Source: Erythrobacteraceae bacterium (GTDB lineage Bacteria > Pseudomonadota > Alphaproteobacteria > Sphingomonadales > Sphingomonadaceae). From it: a stretch of DNA of 64,000 nt. Position numbers and translations under genes: made by a program. Numbering within the stretch: position 1 is the first letter of the stretch; each line of letters starts with the position of its first letter. The stretch lies in NCBI GenBank assembly GCA_027489065.1, contig JAIYAM010000060.1, positions 1-64,000 on the forward strand, written 5' to 3'. A model generated the notes under the pieces. The model made no database searches. It worked only from the letters and a program-made list of their open reading frames with translations, and had not been told where the DNA came from. Positions 27,121 to 35,417 of the stretch are shown one piece after another.

Positions 27121-29079
27121 TCATAGATCGACACGCAGCTCGGCGAGCATGCGCCGGCTGGTGGAATACTGGAACGCCCCGTTGGAGCCGACCTGCCAGC
27201 CGTAATCGTTGAACAGGTTGGCGAGCTGGACGCGCAGCAGTGCGCGGGTCGAGCTGACCGAGAAGCGGTATCGCAGGCCGATGTCGAGCGTCTCACGCGG
27301 CGGCGCGGACAGGCTGTTGGGCACATTGCCGACCCGCGCCGAGAAGCTCTCGGCGGTGACGTCGAAGGACAATGGGCTCGTGCCCTGCGCCAGTCGCCAG
27401 TCGAGCGTGGCGATCGAGCGCCGGCGGATCGAACCCACCGGACGCGCGCCGATCGCGCCTTCGTCGACGAGCACCCCGCTGATTTTCGGATCGAGCAGCG
27501 CCGTGCCGAGCACCACGGTCACGCCCGGGCGCAGCGCCCCGGTCAGCGAGATCTCGGCGCCCTTGCTCGCCGAGGCGCCGAGATCCCGGTACAGCAGGTC
27601 GTTGTCGAGGTTGTAGTAGGGCTTGCGGATCCGGAACACGCCGGCGACGAGGCTGAGGTTGCCGGCAAGACCGTAACGCAGGCCGAAATCGACCTGGCTC
27701 GTCCTGATCGCGGGGGGAATCGTGCCACGGTTGCTGGCGTTCTGGGGCGCGGCGGCCACTTCCTCGAAGCCGCGCACATATCCGCCGTAAACCGACAATC
27801 TCGGGTTGATCGTGTAATTGCCGGTGACGCTCCCGGTCACCGGCTGGCTGCGCGTCGCGGTGATCAGCCCGGCGCTGACGAAGTCGATCGTCTTCCTGTA
27901 GCGCGAACCGGAGATAGCCGCATCGAGCAGGAAGCGCCCGGGCCGCGTCAGCGTGTAGGCAAAGCCGAGCGTGGCCTGCGAGGAGGTGTCGGTGTCATCG
28001 ACACCGAGTGCGATCGCGGGCCTGGGCCGCTCGTCGGCGAAGGCCAGCGTGCTCGGACCCAGCGCAATGCGCTGCACCCCGCCGAACCGCCGGTCGCCGC
28101 TGCGCCCGCGCAGGCTGAGCGTCAGCCGATGCACAAGCGGCCCGTGGTCGAAGGCCCGCGCGACGCGGATCTCTCCGGAGAGCGTGCGATCGCGGTTGTT
28201 GCCATCGACCACCATCACCCGGTTGGCCACTGTGCCGTCGGGACGCAGGCCCGCAAAGAGGTCGGTGAAATTGGCGTCCACCCGCCGCTCGGCGCGGAAC
28301 AGCCCGGCATCGATCTGCCAGTCGCGGAGCGGCAGGTGGGCGAGACCGCCATAGACCACTTGCGAATTGTCGCGCTGGGCCCAGCTCTGCCCGATCGTCT
28401 CGCGGCGCTTGATCCGCGGGGGCAGGTAGTCGCCGCCCGGGAAGATCGAGGGCGCGGCCTCGTCGTCATAGGTCCGGGTGCGGCCCCAGAAGCCAACCAC
28501 GCTGGCCCCCGCGTACGGCTCCCAGGCGAGCCCGCCCGAGGCGACCCACGATCTGAAATCGCCCCCCTCGTGCCGGTTCTGGCTGCGCACCGTCCCGCCC
28601 AGGTAGGTCCTGAGGCCCGGTGCCACTTCGAAGTTGCTGTCGACACTCGCGACAAGCGACCCGAATTGCCCCCGCTCAAGCAGGACCGTGAACTGATCGG
28701 CATCGGCTGATGCGGAAAGGTCGAAATCGACAATCCCTGTCGGAGCGGGAAAGGGATAGCCCTGCGCGGCGATCCCCACGCGCACCCTGCTGCCGCGGAT
28801 CAGACGATTGGGCAGGCGATCGACGGGTGCGAAGTACAGCCCCTCGATCCGTGCATTGCCCGCATCGACCGGGGAGAACCCCCGCACGTCCTCGTTGGAG
28901 TAAAGGCCGATCCGCTCGTTTCCGACCGACTGGCCGAAGGCATCATTGGCTTTGGTGACGACGTTGTCATCGACCTGCTGGGCGAGCGCCGTCCCGGGAA
29001 GCGTGGCCAGAAGGCCTGCCAAGCCGAGGACTTCCCGCCACCGAACACCGCTCATGGTTCCGATCATCCGCCTGTTCAT
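27121..29079 (-). CDS. TonB-dependent receptor
   Basis: A 652-aa outer-membrane protein with a signal peptide (ALAQQ). The plug-like start has SVGNERIGLYSNEDVRGFSP and ARIEGLYF; the remainder is a barrel of many aromatic-rich strands (GFWGRTRTYDD, YGGYVRGFEE) ending in the sequence LAELRVDL. The short plug and absence of a clear TonB box are unusual. Ligand unknown. The start chosen is the MNRR ATG at 29079; other ATGs (29064, 29055) and an ATG at 29142 are in frame. Confidence 0.8.
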   Translation of the reverse strand: MNRRMIGTMSGVRWREVLGLAGLLATLPGTALAQQVDDNVVTKANDAFGQSVGNERIGLYSNEDVRGFSPVDAGNARIEGLYFAPVDRLPNRLIRGSRVRVGIAAQGYPFPAPTGIVDFDLSASADADQFTVLLERGQFGSLVASVDSNFEVAPGLRTYLGGTVRSQNRHEGGDFRSWVASGGLAWEPYAGASVVGFWGRTRTYDDEAAPSIFPGGDYLPPRIKRRETIGQSWAQRDNSQVVYGGLAHLPLRDWQIDAGLFRAERRVDANFTDLFAGLRPDGTVANRVMVVDGNNRDRTLSGEIRVARAFDHGPLVHRLTLSLRGRSGDRRFGGVQRIALGPSTLAFADERPRPAIALGVDDTDTSSQATLGFAYTLTRPGRFLLDAAISGSRYRKTIDFVSAGLITATRSQPVTGSVTGNYTINPRLSVYGGYVRGFEEVAAAPQNASNRGTIPPAIRTSQVDFGLRYGLAGNLSLVAGVFRIRKPYYNLDNDLLYRDLGASASKGAEISLTGALRPGVTVVLGTALLDPKISGVLVDEGAIGARPVGSIRRRSIATLDWRLAQGTSPLSFDVTAESFSARVGNVPNSLSAPPRETLDIGLRYRFSVSSTRALLRVQLANLFNDYGWQVGSNGAFQYSTSRRMLAELRVDL

Positions 29080-29343
29080 GCCGAACTCGGCATCCAGGGG
29101 GGCTTGCCGGGTTCGGGATAGGAAGGCGCTCTTGGCGAACAAACGATCCTGTTGCCACTAGTATCTTCCGCGATGGCGTAACGGCGAATGGTCGGAAAGC
29201 CGACTAGCCTCCAGCCTCGTCGCATCGCTGGGGCGGCTCGGGGTGCGTGCGTCCCCGCGCCCCGCTCCGCCTGTCCTATGTGAATGCCGCTCCCAAGGCC
29301 CCTCGCCAGCTTCCTGCCTGCCCATGCACAGGAGGACATTCCC

Positions 29344-29709
29344 ATGGCCGAATCCATCAACACCGACGAAACCCGCGAACTGATCGCCTCGAGCAAGGTC
29401 GAGGGCACCGCGGTCTACGATCCCGAAGGCGAACGCCTCGGGACCATCACCAACTTCATGGTCGACAAGCGTTCGGGCAAGGCGGAGTACGCCGTTCTGC
29501 AGTTCGGCGGGTTCCTCGGGGTCGGGGCCGATTACTACCCGGTGCCCTGGCAGATGCTCAGCTACAGCACCGATCACGGCGGCTATGTGGTCGATCTCGA
29601 CAAGGACATGCTCGAAGACGCGCCGCGCTACGGCAATGACGATGCGGCGCCGCAATACGACGCCGACTACGACCGCGCGGTCTACACCTATTACGGTGTG
29701 ACCTACTAA
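29344..29709 (+). CDS. PRC-barrel domain protein
   Basis: A 121-aa protein with one PRC-barrel (residues about 15-80): SSKVEGTAVYDPEGERLGTITNFMVDKRSG and YAVLQFGGFLGVGADYYPVPWQML. Such cytosolic proteins are frequent in stress-response regions of alphaproteobacteria; the role is unproven. The C-terminus is Tyr-rich (YDADYDRAVYTYYGVTY). GGAGGA is 7 nt before the ATG. A CCTATGT motif lies 59 nt upstream. Confidence 0.85.
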   Translation: MAESINTDETRELIASSKVEGTAVYDPEGERLGTITNFMVDKRSGKAEYAVLQFGGFLGVGADYYPVPWQMLSYSTDHGGYVVDLDKDMLEDAPRYGNDDAAPQYDADYDRAVYTYYGVTY

Positions 29710-29721
29710 GACAGCTTGCGG

Positions 29722-29758
29722 CGGCCCCGCTCCTGTTTGCCGGAGCGGGGCCGTCACA
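29722..29758 (+). terminator. hairpin after the PRC-barrel gene
   Basis: CGGCCCCGCTCC (29722-29733) pairs with GGAGCGGGGCCG (29742-29753) over an 8-nt loop and is followed by TCACATTTT. The weak T-tract leaves it a probable rather than certain intrinsic terminator; the next gene is convergent. Confidence 0.6.
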
Positions 29759-29772
29759 TTTTCCACAAAGCC

Positions 29773-30075
29773 TCAGGTCGTCGGGTCGAGCACCTCGGCG
29801 ACCTTTTCCGTCTTGGGCTTGGGCAGGGCAATCATCGCGAAGATGAACAGCGCGAAGGCGAGGCAGATCGCGTTGGGGATGATCAGCGTCCATTCGCCCT
29901 TGAGCAGCCCGAAGGTCGTCCACGAGGCAAAGCTGAGGCAGGTCAGCGCAAACATCGCGAGCGACAACCCCTTGGTCGAACGCTCGCGGATGATCTTCCA
30001 GGCCTGCGGCGTGAAGCTCGCTACGGAGGCGCAAGCGCCTACGGTGCCGACGATGGTGGTCCAGTCGAAGCTCAT
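29773..30075 (-). CDS. SemiSWEET-type sugar transporter subunit
   Basis: A 100-aa protein with three membrane helices and the PQ-loop signature FTPQAWKIIRERSTKGLS, as in SemiSWEETs. These small proteins dimerise to make a sugar uniporter. ATG 30075 follows the family N-terminus MSFDWTTIVG; a longer frame to 30105 adds 10 residues. It lies 4 bases after the SDR gene stop and is probably in the same operon. Confidence 0.82.
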   Translation of the reverse strand: MSFDWTTIVGTVGACASVASFTPQAWKIIRERSTKGLSLAMFALTCLSFASWTTFGLLKGEWTLIIPNAICLAFALFIFAMIALPKPKTEKVAEVLDPTT

Positions 30076-30079
30076 GGCC

Positions 30080-30937
30080 TCAGCTGCCCACGATGGTGCC
30101 GCCATTGGGGTGCAGGACCTGCCCGCTCATGTAGCTTGAGTCCTCGCAGGCGAGGAACAGGAAGCTGGGCGCGACTTCGTTGGGCTGACCGGGGCGGCCC
30201 ATGGGCACGTTCTGGCCGAAGGTTTCGAGCTTTTCCTCGCTCGCTCCGCCGAAGGGATTGAGCGGAGTCCAGATCGGCCCCGGGGCGACGCCGTTCACGC
30301 GAATGCCCTTTTCGGCGAGATTCTGCGACAGCGAGTGGGTGAAGGCGGTGATCGCACCCTTGGTGGCCGAATAGTCGAGCAGCTCATCGGCGCCCTTATA
30401 CATCGTCACCGAGGTGCAGTTGATGATCGCCGCGCCGCGTCCGAGATAGGGCATCGCCGCCTGCACCATATAGAACATGCCGAACACGTTGGTCTGGAAG
30501 GTGCGCTTGAGCTGCTTCTTGCTGATCTCGGTCACCTCCTTGTCGGGGTGCTGCTCGCCAGCATTGTTCACGAGGATGTCGATCTGGCCGAACTTGCGGA
30601 TCGCAAGGTCGATGATCTCGCGGCAGTGGTCGCGGTCGCCGATGTCGCCGGCGATGGTGACGGCCCGCCCGCCCTCGTCCTCGACCAGCTCGGCGGTGCG
30701 CAAGGCGTCCTCTTCCTCCTCGAGGTGCGAAATGACGACGTTGGCGCCTTCGCGGGCGAACAGCACCGCAACCGCGCGGCCGATGCCGCTATCGCCGCCG
30801 GTGACGATCGCCACCTTGCGATCGAGCCGCCCCGAACCGGGGTAGCGCGGCTCCCAATCGGGCTTGGGGTCGAGATTGGCTTCGAGGCCGGGCAGGTCGT
30901 CTTCTTGGACCTTAGAGACGATCTTGGAGTCGGACAT
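30080..30937 (-). CDS. short-chain dehydrogenase/reductase, stress-type
   Basis: A 285-aa SDR: TGGDSGIGRAVAV Rossmann motif, NNAG, catalytic SxxxYSATKGA (Ser, Tyr and Lys in NCTSVTMYKGADELLDYSATKG) and PGPIWTPLNPFG. The N-terminal extension with DDLPGLEANLDPKPDWEPRYPGSGRL is typical of the YhdF/general-stress protein 39-like branch. Substrate unknown. It is upstream of the SemiSWEET gene. Confidence 0.9.
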   Translation of the reverse strand: MSDSKIVSKVQEDDLPGLEANLDPKPDWEPRYPGSGRLDRKVAIVTGGDSGIGRAVAVLFAREGANVVISHLEEEEDALRTAELVEDEGGRAVTIAGDIGDRDHCREIIDLAIRKFGQIDILVNNAGEQHPDKEVTEISKKQLKRTFQTNVFGMFYMVQAAMPYLGRGAAIINCTSVTMYKGADELLDYSATKGAITAFTHSLSQNLAEKGIRVNGVAPGPIWTPLNPFGGASEEKLETFGQNVPMGRPGQPNEVAPSFLFLACEDSSYMSGQVLHPNGGTIVGS

Positions 30938-30971
30938 TGGGGCGTTCCTTCTTGGCAGGTGGTGGAGAGGG

Positions 30972-31763
30972 TCAGGAGAGGGTGACGTCGAGCACCATCA
31001 TCAGCGCGAGGCCCGCCATCAGCGCGGGGGTAGCCGAGCCATGGGCGATCTGGCGGCGGGTGTGGGGGATGATCTCGGCCATCACGACGAACAGCATCGC
31101 GCCCGCGGCAAAACCGAGCGCCCATGGGAGCACCGCGGCCGAGACGCCCGCGACAGCAACCGCGAACGCGCCGCCGAGGGGTTCGACGAGGCCCGTGGCG
31201 AGCGCGGCTGCGGCGCAGCGGGCGCGGCTCCAGCCGATACTGGCGAGCAGCGCGGCGACCGCCATGCCTTCGGGAATGTTCTGCAGCCCGATGCCGAGCA
31301 TCGTCGCCCAGCCGAGCTGCGGGTCGCCGCCCATGAAACTGATGCCGACGGCGGCACCCTCGGGCAGGTTGTGTAAGGTGATGGCGACGACGAACAGCGC
31401 GATGCGGCGTTCCTCGGCGACACCCAAGGCTGCCCCGAGCCGCTCGGGCAGGTGCCCGCGTGTCGCAAGACCATCGGCCCAGAAGCCCAGACGGCCCATC
31501 GCCAGCGCGCCGAGCCAAACCGCGGCGAGCACGCCGAGCATCGCAAAAGCGAGCGATGCTCCGCCTGTCCGCATCTGTTCGTAAGCCGGCAGGATCAGCG
31601 AGAACACCGCGGCGGCGATCATCACCCCTGCGGCAAACCCGATCAGCAGATTCTGCCGCCGCACGTCGGGCGCCCCCGAAGCCGCGACGAGCAGCCCGCC
31701 GATGCCCGTCAAGGCACCGGCGAACAGGCTCGCCGCGATCCCGAGAAGCGCAGCCGACATCAT
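30972..31763 (-). CDS. ZIP family metal transporter
   Basis: A 263-aa, roughly eight-helix protein with the ZIP motifs HNLPEGAAVG and QNIPEGMAVA (histidine and glutamate metal site) of the ZupT-like group. It should transport zinc or other divalent metals inward. Its ATG overlaps the stop of the manganese catalase gene (ATGA), suggesting metal (Mn, Fe or Zn) supply to that enzyme as an inference. Confidence 0.88.
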   Translation of the reverse strand: MMSAALLGIAASLFAGALTGIGGLLVAASGAPDVRRQNLLIGFAAGVMIAAAVFSLILPAYEQMRTGGASLAFAMLGVLAAVWLGALAMGRLGFWADGLATRGHLPERLGAALGVAEERRIALFVVAITLHNLPEGAAVGISFMGGDPQLGWATMLGIGLQNIPEGMAVAALLASIGWSRARCAAAALATGLVEPLGGAFAVAVAGVSAAVLPWALGFAAGAMLFVVMAEIIPHTRRQIAHGSATPALMAGLALMMVLDVTLS

Positions 31764-32644
31764 TCGGCGTCGACGGGTGGGCCGGCGGCGAGGTCGACCC
31801 CGGTGAGCGGATCGCTGTTCGGGTCAGACGCCGTGCGCAGCATCATGGTTTCCACCGTCTTCATCTGGCTTGCAGGCAGCGCGACCTCGGCCATGCCTTC
31901 TCCGCCATCGATCGGACGGCTCATCTGCTCCTCGTCGGTGCGGTCCCACTCGGGGCCGCTATTCCACGGCCCTTCGGTGTCGCCGGGCCCGGTCGAGGCG
32001 TTGACATACAGCCTGTCATAGGGAGCCTTCCCCGGCAGGCGGCCCGGAGGGAAGTTGTCGGCGATCGAGTAGAGCGCCTTCTCGAAGCTCTTCTGGTGCG
32101 CGATCTCGCGGGTCATCAGGAAGCCGAGCGCGTCCTTGATGCCCGGATCATCGGTGATCGCGATCAACCGCTCGTAGATGATCTTCGCCCGGCTTTCGGC
32201 CGCGATGTTCGAGCGAAGGTCACAGGTCGGATCGCCGCGCGAGTCGATATACGCTGCAGTCCAGGGCACGCCCGAGGAGTTGGTGAGCGCCGGACCGCCG
32301 CCATAGAGGATCGCCTGGGTGTGGCTGTTCCCGCCCGCGGTGAGCGACCTGTAGAGCTCCGCTTCCTCGAGCGCCGCCTCGGCAAGGTCGCCCTTGGCGC
32401 CCTTGTTGAGCATCGCGACGATCGAGCCGATCACCTCGAGATGGCTGAGTTCCTCGGTGGCGATGTCGAGCAGCATGTCCTTGCGGCCCGGGTCCTCCTC
32501 GGCCAACCCTTGCGTGAAGTAACGCATCGCTGCGGCGAGCTCACCGTCAGGTCCGCCGAACTGTTCGAGCAGCAGCGACGCGAGCGCCGGGTTCGGCTCG
32601 TCCACGCGGACGGTGTATTGCAGGCGCTTGTTGTGGCTGAACAT
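31760..32644 (-). CDS. manganese catalase
   Basis: A 294-aa di-manganese catalase. Ligand-bearing motifs include ATEELSHLEVIG, RSNIAAESRAKIIYERL and MTREIAHQKSFEKAL, in a ferritin-like four-helix bundle, with the C-terminal extension containing YVNASTGPGDTEGPWNSG. It decomposes hydrogen peroxide without haem. It overlaps a ZIP transporter gene. Confidence 0.95.
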   Translation of the reverse strand: MFSHNKRLQYTVRVDEPNPALASLLLEQFGGPDGELAAAMRYFTQGLAEEDPGRKDMLLDIATEELSHLEVIGSIVAMLNKGAKGDLAEAALEEAELYRSLTAGGNSHTQAILYGGGPALTNSSGVPWTAAYIDSRGDPTCDLRSNIAAESRAKIIYERLIAITDDPGIKDALGFLMTREIAHQKSFEKALYSIADNFPPGRLPGKAPYDRLYVNASTGPGDTEGPWNSGPEWDRTDEEQMSRPIDGGEGMAEVALPASQMKTVETMMLRTASDPNSDPLTGVDLAAGPPVDAE

Positions 32645-32694
32645 GAAGCAGGTTCCTTATTTGCGACCGCTCGGGCGCGGTCTCGGACAGTCTG

Positions 32695-32832
32695 TTAGCG
32701 GTGGTTGTTGCGGCCGTGCTCAGATGAAGTCTGGCCGACCAATGTCCGCATCCGTAGCCAGCCAATCACACCAACAACTAGCGGTACGCCGAGTATCCAG
32801 AACGGTAGAATGGGTCCGATGATAGAAGACAT
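32695..32832 (-). CDS. 45-residue single-span membrane protein
   Basis: Short frame: a hydrophobic stretch (SSIIGPILPFWILGVPLVVG, then VIGW) forms one membrane helix, with a basic tail containing TSSEHGRNNHR. GGAG lies 8 nt upstream of the ATG at 32832. An AACAAT-TG-ATTGTT palindrome (32854-32867) sits just upstream. It is too small for a family call; it may belong to the catalase operon (gap 50 nt) or be a stand-alone stress micropeptide. Confidence 0.6.
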   Translation of the reverse strand: MSSIIGPILPFWILGVPLVVGVIGWLRMRTLVGQTSSEHGRNNHR

Positions 32833-33074
32833 TGAATTGACTCCGCATGGTTTAACAATTGATTGTTCCCCTGCGCTTCCCAAGACTGTGTGAACATCGT
32901 CGGATACCCCATAACATGGGTTCCAAACTTGTCGGGTTTGCCGGAAAATCGGCGGGATTCACCTATGTGAGACTGCAGTTGAACCAATCGCGCTAGGCTG
33001 AGCTATCGCCCTCGTGCGATGCCGCCTGTCTGGTCCCGGGCAGGCGGCGACCTCGACCCGGAAGGCCTCACATC

Positions 33075-35417
33075 ATGCATCGCCCCACTGAGAATCGCCC
33101 TTCGGCCAACCCCGTGCGGCGTCCGGTGATCGTCTGCTTCTCGCATTTGCGCTGGAACCTCGTGTTCCAAAGGCCGCAGCACATCCTCACCCGGCTGCTC
33201 GGCCAATTCGACGTCATCTATTGGGAGGAACCGCGCGACGAGGCGGATTGCGACACGGCGTGGGTGGATTGGACCCTGCTCGACGACGGGTTGGTGCGCG
33301 CCGAGCCGGTGCTGCCGACCGGCCTCAGCCCTGCCTCCTCCGAAGCGGCGCTGCGGGAGCTGCTCGCGGAGATGCTCGAAGGCGAAACCCGCCCGCTGGT
33401 GTTCTGGTATTACACCCCGATGATGCTTGGCTTCAGCTCCGGCATCCGCCCCGATCTGGTCGTCTATGACAACATGGACGAGCTCGCCAATTTTGCCTTC
33501 GCGCCCGGGGGCATCGCCCAGCGCGAGGCGACGCTGATGGCGCAGGCCGACATCGTGCTGTGCGGCGGCAAGAGCCTCTACGATGCGCGCCGGACCCGGC
33601 ACCACAATATCCACTGCGTTCCCTCCGGCGTTGACGTGGCGCACTTCGCGCGCGGTGCCGACGGGCATCCCGATCCTGCCGACCAGGCCGCGATCCCCCG
33701 CCCCCGCCTCGGATTCTATGGCGTCATCGACGAGCGCATGGACCTCGCGCTGCTGGGCCGGATGGCGCAGCTGCGCCCCGACTGGTCGTTCGTGATGGTC
33801 GGCCCGGTGGTGAAGATCGCGCAAGGCGATCTGCCGCAGGCGAGCAACATCCACTGGCTGGGCGGCAAGAGCTACGCCGAGCTTCCGGCCTATGCCGCCG
33901 GCTGGGACGTCGCGCTGATGCCCTTCGCGATCAATGCCGCCACCGAGTTCATCAGCCCCACCAAGACGCCCGAATACATGGCCAGCGGTCTCCCGGTGGT
34001 TTCGACCCCGATCCGTGACGTGGTCTCGGGGTACGGCGAGTTCGAAAGCGTGGCTATCGCCGCAGACGCCGACAGCTTTGTTGCCGCTTGCGAGGCCTTC
34101 CTTGCAGCGCCTGCCGCAGCCCGCGCGCACTGGCGCAGCGAGGCTCGCGACTGTCTAGCCAGCCAGAGCTGGGACGGGATCGCCGCGCGGATCGAGCGGG
34201 AAATCGAGAACGGCTTTGCCGCACGCCGGCGTGCATCCGCAACGCCAAAGACCGTCAAGGGCCGCTCAAAGCGCCACTACGATGTGTTGGTGGTCGGCGC
34301 AGGGTTCGCCGGATCGGTCATGGCCGAACGGCTTGCAGCAGGCTCGGGCCGCTCGGTGCTGGTCATCGACAAGCGCGATCACATCGCCGGCAATGCCTTC
34401 GACCACAAGGACGAGGGCGGGATACTGGTCCACAAGTACGGGCCGCACATCTTCCACACCAACAGTCGCGACATCCTCGACTATCTGTCGCGCTTCACGA
34501 GCTGGCGCCAATACGAGCACCGCGTGCTCGCCGAGGTCGAGGACCAGCTCGTGCCGATGCCGATCAACCGGACGACGCTCAATGCGCTCTATGGGCTTGA
34601 TTTGAAGGACGAGGCCGAGGCCGAAGCCTACCTCAAGTCGGTCGCGGTCGACATCCCCGAGATCAAGAGCTCGCGCGACACGGTCGTCGCGCAGGTCGGG
34701 GTCGATCTCTACGAGAAGTTCTTCGAAGGCTATACCCGCAAGCAGTGGGGCATCGACCCGAGCGAACTCGACAAGTCGGTCGCCGCGCGTGTCCCGGCCC
34801 GCACCAACACCGACGACCGCTACTTCACGGACACCTATCAGTGCATGCCCGCGAACGGCTACACGGCGATGTTCGCGGCCATGCTGGACGAGCCGCGGAT
34901 CACGGTCATGACCGGAATCTCCTATGACGAGCTGCCCGACGACATCACCTGGGATCACCTGGTGTGGAGTGGGCCGATCGACGAATATTTCGGGCATCGG
35001 CTGGGCAAGCTGCCCTACCGCTCGCTGCGCTTCGAACACGAGAACCTGAACGTGGAACAGGCGCAACCGGTCGCTGTGGTGAACTATCCCGACTATGACG
35101 TGCCCTACACTCGCATAACCGAGTACAAGCACCTCACCGGGCAGGTCGCGCCCAACACCAGCATCACCCGCGAATATCCGGCCGACGAGGGGGACCCCTA
35201 CTATCCGATCCCCAATGACGAGGCACAGGCAATGTACAAGCGCTACGACGCGCTGGCGCGGGCGCAGCGGGACGTGACCTTCGTGGGGCGGCTCGCGACC
35301 TATCGCTACTACAACATGGACCAGATCGTCGGTCAGGCGCTCGCCACATGGCGACGGCTTGATGAGCGCTGGCGGACGGAGGCCCTCGCCGGGTCCGGGG
35401 CGGTGGCGGCCGAATGA
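33075..35417 (+). CDS. glf: glycosyltransferase - UDP-galactopyranose mutase fusion
   Basis: A 780-aa two-part protein. Residues about 15-385 are a GT-B glycosyltransferase (family 1-like; VIDERMDLALLG and EYMASGLPVVSTP). From about 403 a UDP-galactopyranose mutase domain starts with VLVVGAGFAG at about 404-413, then DKRDHIAGNAFDH, HKYGPHIFHTN, LVPMPINRTTLNAL, YEKFFEGYTRKQWGIDPSEL and CMPANGYTAMFAA. UGM makes UDP-galactofuranose. The junction (about 385-402) is a short basic linker. The fusion suggests a galactofuranose-linked glycan. It overlaps the next gene by ATGA. Confidence 0.85.
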   Translation: MHRPTENRPSANPVRRPVIVCFSHLRWNLVFQRPQHILTRLLGQFDVIYWEEPRDEADCDTAWVDWTLLDDGLVRAEPVLPTGLSPASSEAALRELLAEMLEGETRPLVFWYYTPMMLGFSSGIRPDLVVYDNMDELANFAFAPGGIAQREATLMAQADIVLCGGKSLYDARRTRHHNIHCVPSGVDVAHFARGADGHPDPADQAAIPRPRLGFYGVIDERMDLALLGRMAQLRPDWSFVMVGPVVKIAQGDLPQASNIHWLGGKSYAELPAYAAGWDVALMPFAINAATEFISPTKTPEYMASGLPVVSTPIRDVVSGYGEFESVAIAADADSFVAACEAFLAAPAAARAHWRSEARDCLASQSWDGIAARIEREIENGFAARRRASATPKTVKGRSKRHYDVLVVGAGFAGSVMAERLAAGSGRSVLVIDKRDHIAGNAFDHKDEGGILVHKYGPHIFHTNSRDILDYLSRFTSWRQYEHRVLAEVEDQLVPMPINRTTLNALYGLDLKDEAEAEAYLKSVAVDIPEIKSSRDTVVAQVGVDLYEKFFEGYTRKQWGIDPSELDKSVAARVPARTNTDDRYFTDTYQCMPANGYTAMFAAMLDEPRITVMTGISYDELPDDITWDHLVWSGPIDEYFGHRLGKLPYRSLRFEHENLNVEQAQPVAVVNYPDYDVPYTRITEYKHLTGQVAPNTSITREYPADEGDPYYPIPNDEAQAMYKRYDALARAQRDVTFVGRLATYRYYNMDQIVGQALATWRRLDERWRTEALAGSGAVAAE

